Source: Planctomycetota bacterium
GTDB lineage: Bacteria; Planctomycetota; Planctomycetia; Pirellulales; Lacipirellulaceae
NCBI GenBank assembly: GCA_024278955.1
Contig: JAJRSE010000085.1
Location: 1-43,886, forward strand
Direction of reading: 5' to 3'
Length of the DNA: 43,886 bases
A model generated the notes under the pieces. It made no database searches and was not told where the DNA came from. It saw nothing but the letters and a program-made list of their open reading frames with translations. The position numbers and the translations under genes were made by a program. The stretch's first letter is position 1. The number at the start of each line of letters is the position of its first letter. Below are positions 7,824 to 18,020 of the stretch, piece after piece.

Positions 7824-9215
7824 ATGTTCCAACTCGAACGACAAGTGCTGCGGACCTACACCACCTGGCGGTGGATGTGGCTACTGCTGCCAATTGCTTT
7901 GCTCCTGATGCTGGGCCCCATTTTTTCCCATCGCAACGATACCGAGGCGATTACCTACTCCTTAACCACTATGTTCGGTACCGTCATACCGATAATGACC
8001 TGCATGCCGATTTTCATGGCCATCGCAAAATGGCAATTCGCCGACCCTCGCGCTCGATTGATTCCCGGCTATCGAAGGCCCCACGTCGCCGTAATCTTCG
8101 TTGTGCTGGCAGTGCTATTGGTTGCGAATCCGCTGCTCCAGGCATTCTGCCAAAGCATGTCGCCACTAGGGCTACTGGCTTTCTCGCTGCTGCTGGGGGG
8201 ACTGTTTTTGCATGCCATGCACTCTCAGCGAGGCGTCTACGTTCTACCGATGATGGCTATTTATATGAGTAGCTTCTATCCGACAACCGCCCGCTTCTGG
8301 CTTTCGGCAACGGGTGATTTTCAAGCGATTCACATTGCGATCATCTTGGTCGGTGCAGCGTTGGTCGGTTGGTCGCTGTGGCAACTAGCGACGCTATGCG
8401 AAGAAGACGACGGTTATTTCATCGCAGGGTTTGGCTCGTCGCGACTCGAACGTGTCCTCCTGGGACGGTTGAAAGATCGCAAGATAGCGCGAGGAGGGCT
8501 CGGGTATCGATTTTCCGATCGTTGGCACGATCGATTGACGTCTCTTAAAAACCCCCGCCAAGCAGCGCTGATGCAATGGGGCTGGTTACGATTCTCTCAC
8601 GCTCAACAGGCAATCGCGGTCGGTTTAACGACGACTCTCTACGGTCTTTCCCTGGGCTACCTAGGGCTGTGGATTCAAGGAGAATCTACGATAAGTTCAA
8701 GCGTTATCGTGTCTATCCTGTCGTTTGGCTTGCCGGCGCTAGGGGCTGCGATACTACTACGATCCCGCCACCCGCGAATGGCTTCAGAGTTACTGCACCC
8801 CGCGAGCCGAACCGTGTATTTTAATGGCTTGATCCAGTCGCTAGCGAAGCTGACGCTGTATTTCTGGCTGGCGATGAGCGCGGGACTATGGGTTGTCTCG
8901 ATGGCCAGTCCCCTAATTTTTGAGGGCAATTTTACGCAAATGGCAGTAGGATATTTGTTGCTCTCTCTGGCGGTGCAGTTGCCCGCACTAGCGCTGAGCC
9001 TGCGAATGGCTCGATGGCGGTCGACCGTGCTGTTTGGGCTAGGCTGCTACGGACTCGCCACTTTGGAGCTGGGTTTGCTCGCCTTTTGGACAACTTTCCA
9101 GAAAGAGGCGGGGCCGATCCTTACTGCGGCGTTCGCGGCAGTTTTGCTGATTGCCGTTGGCGTGCCGCTACTAATCGGGGCTCGCAACACCTGGCTACGT
9201 GCGGAGCTGGGATAA
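7824..9215 (+). CDS. ABC transporter membrane (permease) protein
   Basis: A 463-residue, very hydrophobic protein with roughly ten to twelve predicted membrane segments. The first is at residues about 15-34 (TWRWMWLLLPIALLLMLG); another pair lies near residues 85-130. The longest soluble loop, with many Arg and Lys, is around residues 195-245. It follows the ATPase by 42 nt, consistent with being its membrane partner in a GntR-controlled exporter. No conserved extracellular binding domain is seen. It lacks the repeated motifs that would assign a specific ABC-2 subtype, so identification rests on topology and context. The stop codon abuts a 22-bp direct repeat at 9215. Confidence 0.8.
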   Translation: MFQLERQVLRTYTTWRWMWLLLPIALLLMLGPIFSHRNDTEAITYSLTTMFGTVIPIMTCMPIFMAIAKWQFADPRARLIPGYRRPHVAVIFVVLAVLLVANPLLQAFCQSMSPLGLLAFSLLLGGLFLHAMHSQRGVYVLPMMAIYMSSFYPTTARFWLSATGDFQAIHIAIILVGAALVGWSLWQLATLCEEDDGYFIAGFGSSRLERVLLGRLKDRKIARGGLGYRFSDRWHDRLTSLKNPRQAALMQWGWLRFSHAQQAIAVGLTTTLYGLSLGYLGLWIQGESTISSSVIVSILSFGLPALGAAILLRSRHPRMASELLHPASRTVYFNGLIQSLAKLTLYFWLAMSAGLWVVSMASPLIFEGNFTQMAVGYLLLSLAVQLPALALSLRMARWRSTVLFGLGCYGLATLELGLLAFWTTFQKEAGPILTAAFAAVLLIAVGVPLLIGARNTWLRAELG

Positions 9216-9236
9216 ATCGCTATTCGCCAACCGGGC
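9215..9236. repeat. Left direct repeat of nucleotidyltransferase cassette
   Basis: A 22-bp sequence beginning AATCGCTATTCGCC starts at the last base of the permease stop codon. It recurs at 9923-9944 in the same orientation with one mismatch (CCAACC against CCAGCC). The pair brackets exactly the two genes between them. Confidence 0.75.
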
Positions 9237-9258
9237 GTCTGTTGGGTAAAATGAGGAC

Positions 9259-9450
9259 ATGCCTACCCGCTTGCAAAATCCCCTGGAACGAGATCCTGTT
9301 ATCGACGCCTTCAAACGCGACGTCGATGTTTCGTTGATTCGCCAAAACCTGCAACTGACACCTCAACAGCGGCTAGAAAAACTCTTTCAGCTCCAACAAT
9401 TTGCTGCTGAGCTACAACGTGCGGGACCTACCAATAAGCCACGACCATGA
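9259..9450 (+). CDS. 63-residue protein paired with nucleotidyltransferase
   Basis: A small charged protein of 63 residues. The N-terminal half includes DAFKRDVDVSLIRQNL, and a helix rich in Gln and Leu follows (TPQQRLEKLFQLQQFAAEL). It has no signal peptide or membrane segment. Its last codons overlap the start of the nucleotidyltransferase by 4 nt, so the two are co-translated, and it may be the partner or antitoxin of that enzyme. A TAAAAT box (9247-9252) ends 6 nt before the ATG, suggesting a near-leaderless transcript; a GAGG at 9253-9256 is too close to act as a normal ribosome site. No family could be named with certainty. Confidence 0.65.
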   Translation: MPTRLQNPLERDPVIDAFKRDVDVSLIRQNLQLTPQQRLEKLFQLQQFAAELQRAGPTNKPRP

Positions 9451-9923
9451 CTGACTTCGCTAACCTGCTGCGTGTGCTGGCGACGGGCCAGGTCGATTTC
9501 ATTCTCGTGGGAGGTGTCGCCGCAACGATTCATGGGTCGGCTCGACTCACCCAAGACATCGATATTGTCTACTCGCGGCAAGCTATGAACCTGGACAGTT
9601 TGGTCCAGGCCCTCAAGCCGCTGAATCCCTACCTGCGAGATGCTCCCTCTGGATTGCCGTTTCACTGGGAAACGCGAACACTCGAGCAAGGGCTCAATTT
9701 TACGCTAACGACTACCAGCGGGGCGTTGGATCTTCTGGGCGAAATCATTGGTGGCGGCGGCTACGAAGATCTGCTTCCTCATACGATAACCGTTACCGCA
9801 TTTGACCTAGAACTACGGTGCCTTGATCTTGAGTCGCTGATACGAGTGAAGCGGGCAGCAGGCCGGCCGAAAGATTTTGAAGCGATAGCCGAATTGGAAG
9901 CGATTTTGAATCAACCGCCGTGA
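9447..9923 (+). CDS. AbiEii-like nucleotidyltransferase, possible toxin
   Basis: A 158-residue protein of the polymerase-beta-like nucleotidyltransferase fold. The N-terminal GG motif and metal-binding Asp pair are clear: ILVGGVAATIHGSARLTQDID, with Gly22-Gly23 and Asp37/Asp39. The central region has ALDLLGEIIG and the C-terminus has the family's basic helix (IRVKRAAGRPKD). Related proteins act as type IV toxins (AbiEii) or MNT-type antitoxins, transferring nucleotides to RNA or protein. With the preceding 63-aa gene it forms a two-gene module bounded by direct repeats, which suggests recent gain. Whether it is toxin, antitoxin or neither cannot be decided from sequence. Confidence 0.8.
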   Translation: MTDFANLLRVLATGQVDFILVGGVAATIHGSARLTQDIDIVYSRQAMNLDSLVQALKPLNPYLRDAPSGLPFHWETRTLEQGLNFTLTTTSGALDLLGEIIGGGGYEDLLPHTITVTAFDLELRCLDLESLIRVKRAAGRPKDFEAIAELEAILNQPP

Positions 9924-9944
9924 ATCGCTATTCGCCAGCCGGGC
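9923..9944. repeat. Right direct repeat of nucleotidyltransferase cassette
   Basis: Second copy of the 22-bp sequence at 9215-9236 (21 of 22 identical). It begins at the last base of the nucleotidyltransferase TGA, while the first copy begins at the last base of the permease TAA. Confidence 0.75.
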
Positions 9945-9956
9945 CAAAACCTTGCC

Positions 9957-12071
9957 TTACAAAAACTTTCCCAGAATGTCTTCTGGCGCGGCCGCGTAAC
10001 CGCTAGGGCTCATTGAGCAGTTGGCTCGGCCTTGGCTTAGGCTGCGCATGGCGCTGGAGTAGCCGAAGAGTTCGGCGAGCGGGGCTTCGGCGTGTAAGAT
10101 CGTGAGTCGGCCGCGGCTTTGGGTTTGATGGATAATCGCACGGCGTTGTTGCAGGTCGCCCACCAAGTCTCCGACGTGTTCGTCGGGAGTGCCGATTTCG
10201 AGCTTCATGATGGGCTCAAGCAAAACGGTGCCTGCCTTGCGGAGGCCGACGTCGAGCGCGAGGTTGGCTGCGGTGCGGAAGGCGATTTCGGTTGAATCGG
10301 TTTCGTGCATTTGGCCGCTTAGCAGCGTCACTTTGATTCGCATAAGCGGGAAACCGAGCACTCCACCCCCCTGCCCTGCGACCTCAAGCTCTTCAAGCAC
10401 GGTGGTCAGCATCTCGTTCGGCAAACCATGATCGAGCGAATTGCTAATCATGACGCCACCGTCACGAGTGTCGAAGGGTTCGACCTTGAGTCGCACCTTG
10501 GCGGAATGCTGGACCCCGTTGATCAGACGGTTGCATTCGCCTGTGACTTCGACGCAATTTTTGATTGTTTCGCGGTAGCTGACCCTCGGATTGTGGACTT
10601 TGACGTTGAGCTTAAAATCTCGTTCGAGGCGATGCTGAATCACTTCTAGGTGCAATTCCCCCATGCCACCAATGAGCGTCTGTCCCGTCTCTTCGTTTTC
10701 GTTGGCCGTGAATGTGGGATCTTGCTTGCGAAGCATGTCGAGCGCGTCGGCTAATTTTTTCTTGTCGGCGGTACTCTCGGGTTCGATAGCCATCGAGATG
10801 ACGGTGTCGGGAAATTCAATCGACTCAAGTACAATCGGCGAACGCGTGTCGCAAAGCGTGTCGCCGGTTACCGAATCGCGCAGGCCGATAATGCCAACAA
10901 TATCGCCCGCCTGTGCCTCTTCGAGTTGCTCTTCTTTCTTGCTGGCGTGGATTTGCCAAAGCTGCGCGACGTTTTCTTTTTTGTCTCGTGTAGGATTCAA
11001 GACACGACTATTGCCTTTGAGCTTGCCAGAGTAAATACGAACCCAGCTCAGGTCGCCCGTTTTGTAGGGCAGTATCTTGAAGACCAAGCCGCAAAAGGGC
11101 TCGTCGACGCTTGGCTTGCGGGCGGTCTTGGTGGGTTCGGCGGCTTCTTTTTTTGCTTTGCCCTTGCCTGCGCTTTTGCCGGAAGGATCGAGACCTTCGA
11201 CAGGCGGCATCTCTTGAGGATGGGGTAGATACGCTGCGACGGCATCAAGCAGCGGCTGAACTCCGACGCCATGCAAGGCCGAGCCGCAGAGCACCGGCTG
11301 AATTTGCTGGTGTACCGTCGCCTCGCGAACAACGCGTTGGATAAGCTTCGACGGAATCGGCTCGTCGGCGAGGGCAAGCTCCATCAGCTCGTCGCTGAAG
11401 TTTGAAAGTTGGCTGATAAGCTGCTCGCGCCAGAGTGCGGCAACGTCGGTGAGATCTTCGGGGATGGAGTTGATTTGAACTTCACGCCCTTGCTTGCCCT
11501 CGGGGAAAACAAGCATCTTCATTTCGATAAGATCGAGGATGCCGCGAAAAGGATCGTCGACATGCGCGGGACCTAGGCCCACCGGAATTTGCAAAGCGAT
11601 AGGCGAGGCGTCGAGCCGTTGTTCGATTTCGCCAAGGACGCCCTCGAAGTCGGCGCCCTCGCGGTCGAGCTTATTGATGAATGCGATTCGCGGAACGTGG
11701 TACTTATTGGCCTGACGCCAAACGGTTTCGCTCTGAGCTTCCACCCCTTCGCGAGCGCTAAAAACGATGACCGCTCCGTCGAGGACTCGTAAGCTGCGTT
11801 CGACCTCGGCGGTAAAATCGACGTGCCCCGGGGTGTCGATCAAATTGATCTGCACTTCTTTCCAAGGAAAGGCGACACATGCCGAGTAAATAGTGATGCC
11901 GCGTTCGGCTTCTTCGGCATCGTCGTCTGTGGTGGTGGTGCCACGATCGACCTCGCCAGCGCGGTGTTTTGCACCGCTGACATAGAGCATCCGCTCGGTG
12001 ACGGTGGTTTTACCGGCATCGATATGGGCAATGATGCCAATGTTGCGAATTTTGGTAAGTGAGGTAGCCAT
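9957..12071 (-). CDS. fusA: Elongation factor G
   Basis: A 704-residue translational GTPase that drives tRNA-mRNA translocation. GTPase motifs are AHIDAGKTT (15-23), RGITI (57-61), DTPGH (79-83) and NKLD (133-136); domain III carries GGMGELHLEV. A Lys/Ala-rich insert at residues about 295-320 (GKSAGKGKAKKEAAE) sits between the G domain and domain II, absent from E. coli EF-G. Planctomycetes, spirochaetes and deltaproteobacteria are known to carry two specialised EF-Gs (spdEFG1 translocation, spdEFG2 recycling); which one this is was not resolved, though its place after rpsL-rpsG favours a translocase. It is the last gene of the cluster. No terminator is seen before the cassette repeat at 9944. 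Confidence 0.96.
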   Translation of the reverse strand: MATSLTKIRNIGIIAHIDAGKTTVTERMLYVSGAKHRAGEVDRGTTTTDDDAEEAERGITIYSACVAFPWKEVQINLIDTPGHVDFTAEVERSLRVLDGAVIVFSAREGVEAQSETVWRQANKYHVPRIAFINKLDREGADFEGVLGEIEQRLDASPIALQIPVGLGPAHVDDPFRGILDLIEMKMLVFPEGKQGREVQINSIPEDLTDVAALWREQLISQLSNFSDELMELALADEPIPSKLIQRVVREATVHQQIQPVLCGSALHGVGVQPLLDAVAAYLPHPQEMPPVEGLDPSGKSAGKGKAKKEAAEPTKTARKPSVDEPFCGLVFKILPYKTGDLSWVRIYSGKLKGNSRVLNPTRDKKENVAQLWQIHASKKEEQLEEAQAGDIVGIIGLRDSVTGDTLCDTRSPIVLESIEFPDTVISMAIEPESTADKKKLADALDMLRKQDPTFTANENEETGQTLIGGMGELHLEVIQHRLERDFKLNVKVHNPRVSYRETIKNCVEVTGECNRLINGVQHSAKVRLKVEPFDTRDGGVMISNSLDHGLPNEMLTTVLEELEVAGQGGGVLGFPLMRIKVTLLSGQMHETDSTEIAFRTAANLALDVGLRKAGTVLLEPIMKLEIGTPDEHVGDLVGDLQQRRAIIHQTQSRGRLTILHAEAPLAELFGYSSAMRSLSQGRANCSMSPSGYAAAPEDILGKFL

Positions 12072-12210
12072 GGTTTTGAATGCTTCGGGCCACGGGCTTC
12101 AGCGAAGGGGGGGCTTACGGTTGATTTCTATAGCGCATAAAAAAGCCGAGGGCCACGGACCAAGGTACCTTCGGCACCCTAGTCCCCAGCCCTCAGCTCG
12201 TGGTTTCCTT

Positions 12211-12681
12211 CTACCAACCGAAATGTGCGAATGCTTTGTTCGCATCGGCCATACGGTGGACATTCTCTCGACGGGTCATGGCGGCACCTTCTCGCTTGAA
12301 GGCGGCCCCTAATTCGTCGGCAAGTTTCTGAGCGGTAGGACGGCCCTTTTTATCGTGGATGGCCATGAGGATCCAGCGGAAGGAAAGCGACTGCTGGCGA
12401 ACGCGGTTCACCTGCATCGGGACCTGATAGGTGGAACCACCCACTCGCTTGGAGCGAACTTCAATGCCAGGCTTGACGTTTTCGATAGCCTGATTAAAGA
12501 CCTCGATCGGCTCTTCCTCGGGGATACGCTCTTTGATGATCTCTAGGGCGTCATAGAAGACCTTTTGAGCGACACTTTTTTTGCCGTCTGACATGAGGCA
12601 ATTGATGAACTTACTTGCCAGCAAGGACCCAAAACGAGGATCTGGCTTGAGCTGTTTGCGACTAGCGGTAATTCTGGCCAT
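12211..12681 (-). CDS. rpsG: Ribosomal protein S7
   Basis: A 156-residue 30S protein that nucleates assembly of the 16S 3' domain. It matches the family from [24 protein letters not shown] through [12 protein letters not shown] to the C-terminal [20 protein letters not shown]. It lies between rpsL (99 nt away) and fusA (139 nt away), the ancestral str order. The spacer toward rpsL holds G-rich GGGGGCTAGGGAGG sequence, related to tracts elsewhere in the window. Confidence 0.97.
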   Translation of the reverse strand: MARITASRKQLKPDPRFGSLLASKFINCLMSDGKKSVAQKVFYDALEIIKERIPEEEPIEVFNQAIENVKPGIEVRSKRVGGSTYQVPMQVNRVRQQSLSFRWILMAIHDKKGRPTAQKLADELGAAFKREGAAMTRRENVHRMADANKAFAHFGW

Positions 12682-12780
12682 GGCTTCTGGGGGGTTAGGT
12701 TTTAGGATTGGGGGGCTAGGGAGGAAAAGATCCTGAGCCAGTCCCTAGCTCCTGAATCCTCTCTCTTGGCTCCCTCTTAT

Positions 12781-13149
12781 CTAGCTTTTCTTTGTACCGT
12801 AACGGCTGCGAGATTGTTTGCGGCCTTCGACACCCAAGGTATCGAGCGCTCCGCGGACAACCTGGTATCGAACCCCCGGCAGATCGCGGACACGCCCGCC
12901 GCGGACAAGTACGATACTATGTTCCTGCAGCGTGTGGCCTTCGCCCGGGATGTAGACGGTCACTTCCTTGCCGTTGGAAAGCCGGACACGGGTGATTTTC
13001 CGCAAAGCCGAGTTGGGCTTCTTTGGGGTCATCGTCCGCACTTGAAGGCAAACGCCTCGCTTCTGTGGGCAACGGTCGAGCACAGGCGCTTTGCTAAACC
13101 TGCGTTTCGCCCTGCGGTTTTTCTTTACAAGCTGATTAATCGTTGGCAT
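12781..13149 (-). CDS. rpsL: Ribosomal protein S12 (Arg at position 88)
   Basis: A 122-residue decoding-centre protein, full length for bacteria, with no insertion. Lys43 is kept in [11 protein letters not shown]. At position 88 the motif GGRVKDLPG of most bacteria reads GGRVRDLPG here (codon CGC on the minus strand at 12886-12888). Lys88-to-Arg is a known streptomycin-resistance change in mycobacteria and E. coli, so these ribosomes may be intrinsically streptomycin tolerant; planctomycetes are commonly isolated on streptomycin-containing media. It follows rpoC by 113 nt and precedes rpsG. Confidence 0.97.
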   Translation of the reverse strand: MPTINQLVKKNRRAKRRFSKAPVLDRCPQKRGVCLQVRTMTPKKPNSALRKITRVRLSNGKEVTVYIPGEGHTLQEHSIVLVRGGRVRDLPGVRYQVVRGALDTLGVEGRKQSRSRYGTKKS

Positions 13150-13262
13150 AGAATTGTCTGGGGATTTTTCTCGTTGACCTGTAATGGACCTATCAATTTA
13201 CCGCACCAAGCGGCTGTGTCAACTGCTAGTTGGTTTTGAGCCCTCTTCATTAGGCTCCTTGA

Positions 13263-16200
13263 CTAGAGCAGACCAGGGTTGTTTTCGTCCGACTGAGAGG
13301 CCTCGGGCTCCTCAGCAGGGGGCATTGTTTCTGGGGCTATTGTCTCTGGCTCAAACGATCCTGTGGTATCCGGGGCACCCATTTCAGGAGCAATGACCTC
13401 GGGAGCCACCGTTTCAACAGGTGCGACGGCCTCGGCTGGAGCCGAAACCTCGGGGGCGACCGCTTCGACAGGAACCGCTTCGACAGAGACTGCTTCGACA
13501 GGAACCGCAAAGTCGGCAGGTGCCAGATCAGCAGGTGTCGGATCGGAAATGGGCCCAGCGCCTAACAAAGCATCGAGATCGCTGGGGATTGGCTCGGCTC
13601 CCTGGCCATTGTTGGCTTCGGGTCCCCCTGTCCCCTGAGACTGCAAAGCTGAGTCGAGGAGTGGGAAAGAGCGTTCGAGTACGCGTTCTTTTTCGGCCGC
13701 CAAAGCTTCCAGGGCCGCGGGGTTAATCCGAACTTCCGATTCCTGAATGGACCGGAAGCCGGTGCCGGCTGGAATCAAGTGGCCTAGGATTACGTTTTCT
13801 TTGAGACCAACAAGGTGATCTGTGCGTCCGCCCAATGCGGCTTCCGTAAGAACCTTGGTTGTTTCTTGGAAACTGGCCGCGGAGATAAAGCTGGAACTTT
13901 GCACCGAGGCTTTGGTAATTCCCAACAGCTGGGTACTTGCCGTTGCCATTTTCGACTTGGCACCCTTGGCAATATCGCCTCCGAGAGATTCGATTTGGGC
14001 GTTTGCGCTTTCGAGCACACCCTTGGGCACCACAGCCCCTTCGCTAAAGTCGCTATCGCCTTGGTGGGTAATCCGGAGACACCCTGCCAACCCTTCGTTG
14101 GCGATGCGGAAATCGAATTTGTCGATCACGCTGCCAGGCAACAAATCGCTATCGCCGGGCGACTCGATGCGCACCTTGCGCAACATCTGCATGACGATAA
14201 TTTCGATGTGTTTGTCATTAATTTCTACACGTTGGCTACGGTACACATTCTGAATTTCGCGAGTCAGATACTGCTGCACCGCTTCTTCGCCTGAAATTCG
14301 CAGAATATCGTGCGGCACCAGCGGGCCATCGACCAGCGCTTCGCCAGCACGCACTAAATCGCCTGCGTGTACGCGAAGATGTTTACTGTGGGTGACCAAG
14401 TGCTCGCGTTCGATGCCGGTCTCGCTGCGAACGAGAATCGAACGCTTGCCGCGCTTCTTCTCGCTAAGCAACTCGACCTGTCCATCGATCTCGGCAATGA
14501 CGGCAGGGTCTTTTGGCTTTCGAGCTTCAAAAATTTCGGTAACACGAGGCAGACCGCCCGTGATGTCCTGGGTACCCGAAGCTTCGCGAGGGGTCTTGGC
14601 AACCAAGGCACCAGGAGTGATGATTTCGCCTTCATCCACTTCCAGATGAGCCCTTTCAGGCATGTAGTAGAAGTCGATGATTTTTCCATCTTTCGGATCT
14701 TCGACGACGATCTGCGGATGCAAATCGCCTTTGTGCTCGATGACCACGAATCGTTCTTTACCACTAGGGTCGAGTTCGCCGCGGATCGTTTCGCCGTCGA
14801 TGAGATCTTCGTAGCGAATTTTTCCTCCGGTCTCGGCAAGAATCGGAATACTGTGAGGATCCCATTCGCAAAGCGTGTCTCCCGCCTTGATGACGCCGTT
14901 TTCCTCGGCTTTGAGGACCGCACCGGCTGGGACTTCGTATTTTTCAACTTCTCGTCCGCGCTCGTCGACCAATGCGATTTCACCATTGCGCTGGAGAACC
15001 ACTAAGTCGCCGGCAGCGTTTCGCACCACCTTGAGGCGAGTGTACTTTGCGATACCGCCCTTCTTGGCTTTGATGTCGCTGTCTTCGATGTCGCGTTGTC
15101 CCACACCACCGATATGGAAGGTTCGCATCGTGAGCTGGGTTCCCGGCTCCCCGATACTTTGTGCCGCGATAATACCCACAGCCATGCCCTCTTCGACCAT
15201 GGCTCCGGTCGAAAGGTCCATCCCGTAACAAAGTCGACAAATGCCCAACGTGGCGTCGCAAGTCATGGGACTTCGGACTTGAGTTTTCTCCAAGCCCATC
15301 TCTTCGATCTTGCGGGCAATGTCGAGAGTAATGAGTTCGTTTTCTGCGACAACCACTTCGTCGGTAATCGGATTGACGATATTCGCACGGCTTACGCGAC
15401 CCTTGATCGAGTCGGCCAAACTCACTTCCACCTTTTCGCCACGGTAAAGAATTCCCTTCGTAATACCCTGGGTGGTGTGGCAGTCGTGTGTGGTGATGAC
15501 CACATTTTGTGCAACGTCGGCCAGCTTGCGAGTCAAGTAACCGGAGTCCGCCGTTTTGAGGGCCGTATCGGCCAAGCCTTTTCGAGCACCGTGCGTACTA
15601 CTGAAGTACTCAAGAACGGTGAGACCCTCGCGGAAGTTTGCCTTAATCGGCGTTTCAATAATCTTTCCCGAAGGTTTGGCCATCAAACCACGCATACCTC
15701 CAAGCTGACGCATCTGTTCGACACCACCACGAGCACCGGAGTGTGCCATGAGGAAAATCGGATTAACGTAGCCATCGGTACGATGATCGTTTTCTAGACC
15801 GGTCATCATTTCGGCGGTGATTTGCTCGCGAGCATGGGTCCAAGCATCAAGCACCTGGTTGTATCGCTCGACCTCGGTGATCACACCACGTTGGAAAAGT
15901 TTGTTGAACTTCAACACGGTTTTTTCAGCTTCGCCGATGATCTTGCCCTTCGTATCGGGCGTAATCAGGTCGTCGGTACCAAAGGACAAACCGCTGAGCG
16001 TTGCTTGCCGGAAACCCAGCTGGTTCATATCGTCAAGCAACTCGATGGTTGCACGTCGACCGATAAATTGGTAACTGTCGGAAATAACTTTTGCCAACTC
16101 ACTGGAACGCAGCGAGACGTTGTAGAAGGGCATTCCCTTCGGCAAAATTTGATTGAAAACCACACGGCCGACGGTCGTATCAATGCGCTCGCCGTTCTTT

Positions 16201-17894
16201 GGTGCTGTCTCGTACACTTCTCGAAGACAACGATCGGCAGGCAATCGAACCTTGATTCGGGCATGGGTTCCCACGACGCCTGCTGCGTAGGCAGTTTCCA
16301 CCTCATCCATCGAGCTAAAGATCATGCCGTCGCCCTTGGAATCGGGGACATTGGTAGTCAGGTAGTAGCTTCCCATCACAACGTCCTGGGAAGGACTAAT
16401 AATCGGAGCACCGTTGGACGGGCTGAAGATATTGTGCGTGCTCATCATCAGCGTGTGAGCTTCGACTTGAGCTTCGATCGATAAGGGAAGATGGACGGCC
16501 ATCTGGTCACCATCGAAGTCGGCATTGAATCCCTTGCAAACCAGCGGGTGCAAGTTGATCGCGTTGCCTTCTACCAGAATCGGTTCAAACGCTTGGATAC
16601 CCATCCGGTGAAGGGTCGGGGCGCGATTAAGCAGCACGGGGTGATTCTTAATCACCTCTTCGAGGATATCCCAAACTTCTTCGTCCTTGCGCTCGAGCAT
16701 CTTCTTGGCCGACTTAATCGTATCGGCATGGCCAAGCTCTTTGAGGCGGCGGATGATGAACGGCTGATACAATTCGAGAGCGATTTTCTTAGGCAAGCCA
16801 CATTGATGAAGCTTGAGCCGCGGGCCCACGACGATCACGCTACGAGCCGAGTAATCGACTCGCTTGCCCAACAAGTTTTCTCGGAAGCGGCCTTGCTTAC
16901 CCTTGATCATATCGGTGAGCGACTTGAGGGGCCGATTGCTGCTGCCGAGAACCGGTCGCTTGCAGCGGTTGTTGTCGAATAGGGCATCGACCGATTGCTG
17001 CAACATTCGCTTCTCGTTGCGAATGATCACTTCTGGCGCATTAAGGTCGACTAGCTTTTTAAGCCGGTTGTTACGATTGATGATCCGACGATAGAGATCG
17101 TTCAGATCGCTGGTCGCAAAATTTCCGCTGTCGAGCAAGACAAGCGGACGCAAGTCGGGCGGGATGACGGGAATGACGTCCAGTACCATCCACTCGGGCT
17201 TGTTGTCTGAGTCGCGAATGGCTTCGACGGTTTTCAGACGATTGATTAGATCTTTGGCTTTTTGCTTCGAGCCCGTTTCCTTGAGGTCTTGTCGCAATTC
17301 TCCGGAGAGCTTCACTAAGTCCAGTGCGTTGAGCAGTTTGCGAATCGCCTCCGCACCCATGTCGGCTTCAAACGCGCCTTCGCCGTACTGCTCGCGGGCA
17401 GCGCGGTACTCTTCTTCGGTCAGAAGCTGCCGCATTTCCAGGGGCGTTTCGCCTGGGTCGACAACAACGTAGTCCTGGAAGTAAATCACCTTCTCCAGGC
17501 TCGTGGTTTTCATGGCAAGCAAAGAGCCCAATCGGCTAGGCATTGCTTTGAAAAACCAAATGTGGACGATCGGCGCGATAAGTTCGATATGGCCCATGCG
17601 TTTGCGGCGCACGCGACTGTGGGTGACCTTCACTCCACAGCGATCACAGATCATGCCCTTGTACTTCATGCCACGGTACTTGCCGCAGGCACATTCCCAG
17701 TCCTTTTCAGGTCCAAAAATGCGTTCGCAAAAGAGGCCGTCTTTTTCAGGCCGGTAAGTACGGTAGTTGATCGTCTCGGGCTTTTTGACTTCGCCAAAGG
17801 ACCAACTACGAATATCGTGAGGTCTGGCTAGGCTGATTTTCACCGAGCCATAGTCGTTGATGCGATCGTAATTTGAGCTTTCAAGGATACTCAT
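13263..17894 (-). CDS. rpoC: RNA polymerase subunit beta'
   Basis: A 1543-residue subunit, about 136 longer than E. coli RpoC. The N-terminal zinc ribbon uses Cys68, Cys70, Cys83 and Cys86. The Mg-binding catalytic loop [12 protein letters not shown] is at residues about 456-467. The second zinc site uses a Cys near 800 (THDCHTTQG) and [13 protein letters not shown] near 878-890. The extra length is mainly a C-terminal tail of about 110 residues after QSQGTGG, built of Pro, Ala, Glu and Val with repeated VEAV and APE units. It is acidic, probably disordered and not needed for the core fold. It lies 126 nt after rpoB, with rpsL following. Confidence 0.97.
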   Translation of the reverse strand: MSILESSNYDRINDYGSVKISLARPHDIRSWSFGEVKKPETINYRTYRPEKDGLFCERIFGPEKDWECACGKYRGMKYKGMICDRCGVKVTHSRVRRKRMGHIELIAPIVHIWFFKAMPSRLGSLLAMKTTSLEKVIYFQDYVVVDPGETPLEMRQLLTEEEYRAAREQYGEGAFEADMGAEAIRKLLNALDLVKLSGELRQDLKETGSKQKAKDLINRLKTVEAIRDSDNKPEWMVLDVIPVIPPDLRPLVLLDSGNFATSDLNDLYRRIINRNNRLKKLVDLNAPEVIIRNEKRMLQQSVDALFDNNRCKRPVLGSSNRPLKSLTDMIKGKQGRFRENLLGKRVDYSARSVIVVGPRLKLHQCGLPKKIALELYQPFIIRRLKELGHADTIKSAKKMLERKDEEVWDILEEVIKNHPVLLNRAPTLHRMGIQAFEPILVEGNAINLHPLVCKGFNADFDGDQMAVHLPLSIEAQVEAHTLMMSTHNIFSPSNGAPIISPSQDVVMGSYYLTTNVPDSKGDGMIFSSMDEVETAYAAGVVGTHARIKVRLPADRCLREVYETAPKNGERIDTTVGRVVFNQILPKGMPFYNVSLRSSELAKVISDSYQFIGRRATIELLDDMNQLGFRQATLSGLSFGTDDLITPDTKGKIIGEAEKTVLKFNKLFQRGVITEVERYNQVLDAWTHAREQITAEMMTGLENDHRTDGYVNPIFLMAHSGARGGVEQMRQLGGMRGLMAKPSGKIIETPIKANFREGLTVLEYFSSTHGARKGLADTALKTADSGYLTRKLADVAQNVVITTHDCHTTQGITKGILYRGEKVEVSLADSIKGRVSRANIVNPITDEVVVAENELITLDIARKIEEMGLEKTQVRSPMTCDATLGICRLCYGMDLSTGAMVEEGMAVGIIAAQSIGEPGTQLTMRTFHIGGVGQRDIEDSDIKAKKGGIAKYTRLKVVRNAAGDLVVLQRNGEIALVDERGREVEKYEVPAGAVLKAEENGVIKAGDTLCEWDPHSIPILAETGGKIRYEDLIDGETIRGELDPSGKERFVVIEHKGDLHPQIVVEDPKDGKIIDFYYMPERAHLEVDEGEIITPGALVAKTPREASGTQDITGGLPRVTEIFEARKPKDPAVIAEIDGQVELLSEKKRGKRSILVRSETGIEREHLVTHSKHLRVHAGDLVRAGEALVDGPLVPHDILRISGEEAVQQYLTREIQNVYRSQRVEINDKHIEIIVMQMLRKVRIESPGDSDLLPGSVIDKFDFRIANEGLAGCLRITHQGDSDFSEGAVVPKGVLESANAQIESLGGDIAKGAKSKMATASTQLLGITKASVQSSSFISAASFQETTKVLTEAALGGRTDHLVGLKENVILGHLIPAGTGFRSIQESEVRINPAALEALAAEKERVLERSFPLLDSALQSQGTGGPEANNGQGAEPIPSDLDALLGAGPISDPTPADLAPADFAVPVEAVSVEAVPVEAVAPEVSAPAEAVAPVETVAPEVIAPEMGAPDTTGSFEPETIAPETMPPAEEPEASQSDENNPGLL

Positions 17895-18020
17895 GCAATG
17901 CTCCTGAACTTATATCGCAAGATGCAAATGATAAAATGCAAACTGCCGATTGGCGGGACGTCATGTTGCCCGCTTAATGTTTTCTGACCTACACGCTTTA
18001 CAATGGCAACAGTCGTTGCC

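Noticed and set aside
15822..16484. 220-residue plus-strand frame within rpoC
   Set aside because: It lies wholly opposite conserved beta' sequence and shows no domain; a shadow of codon bias.
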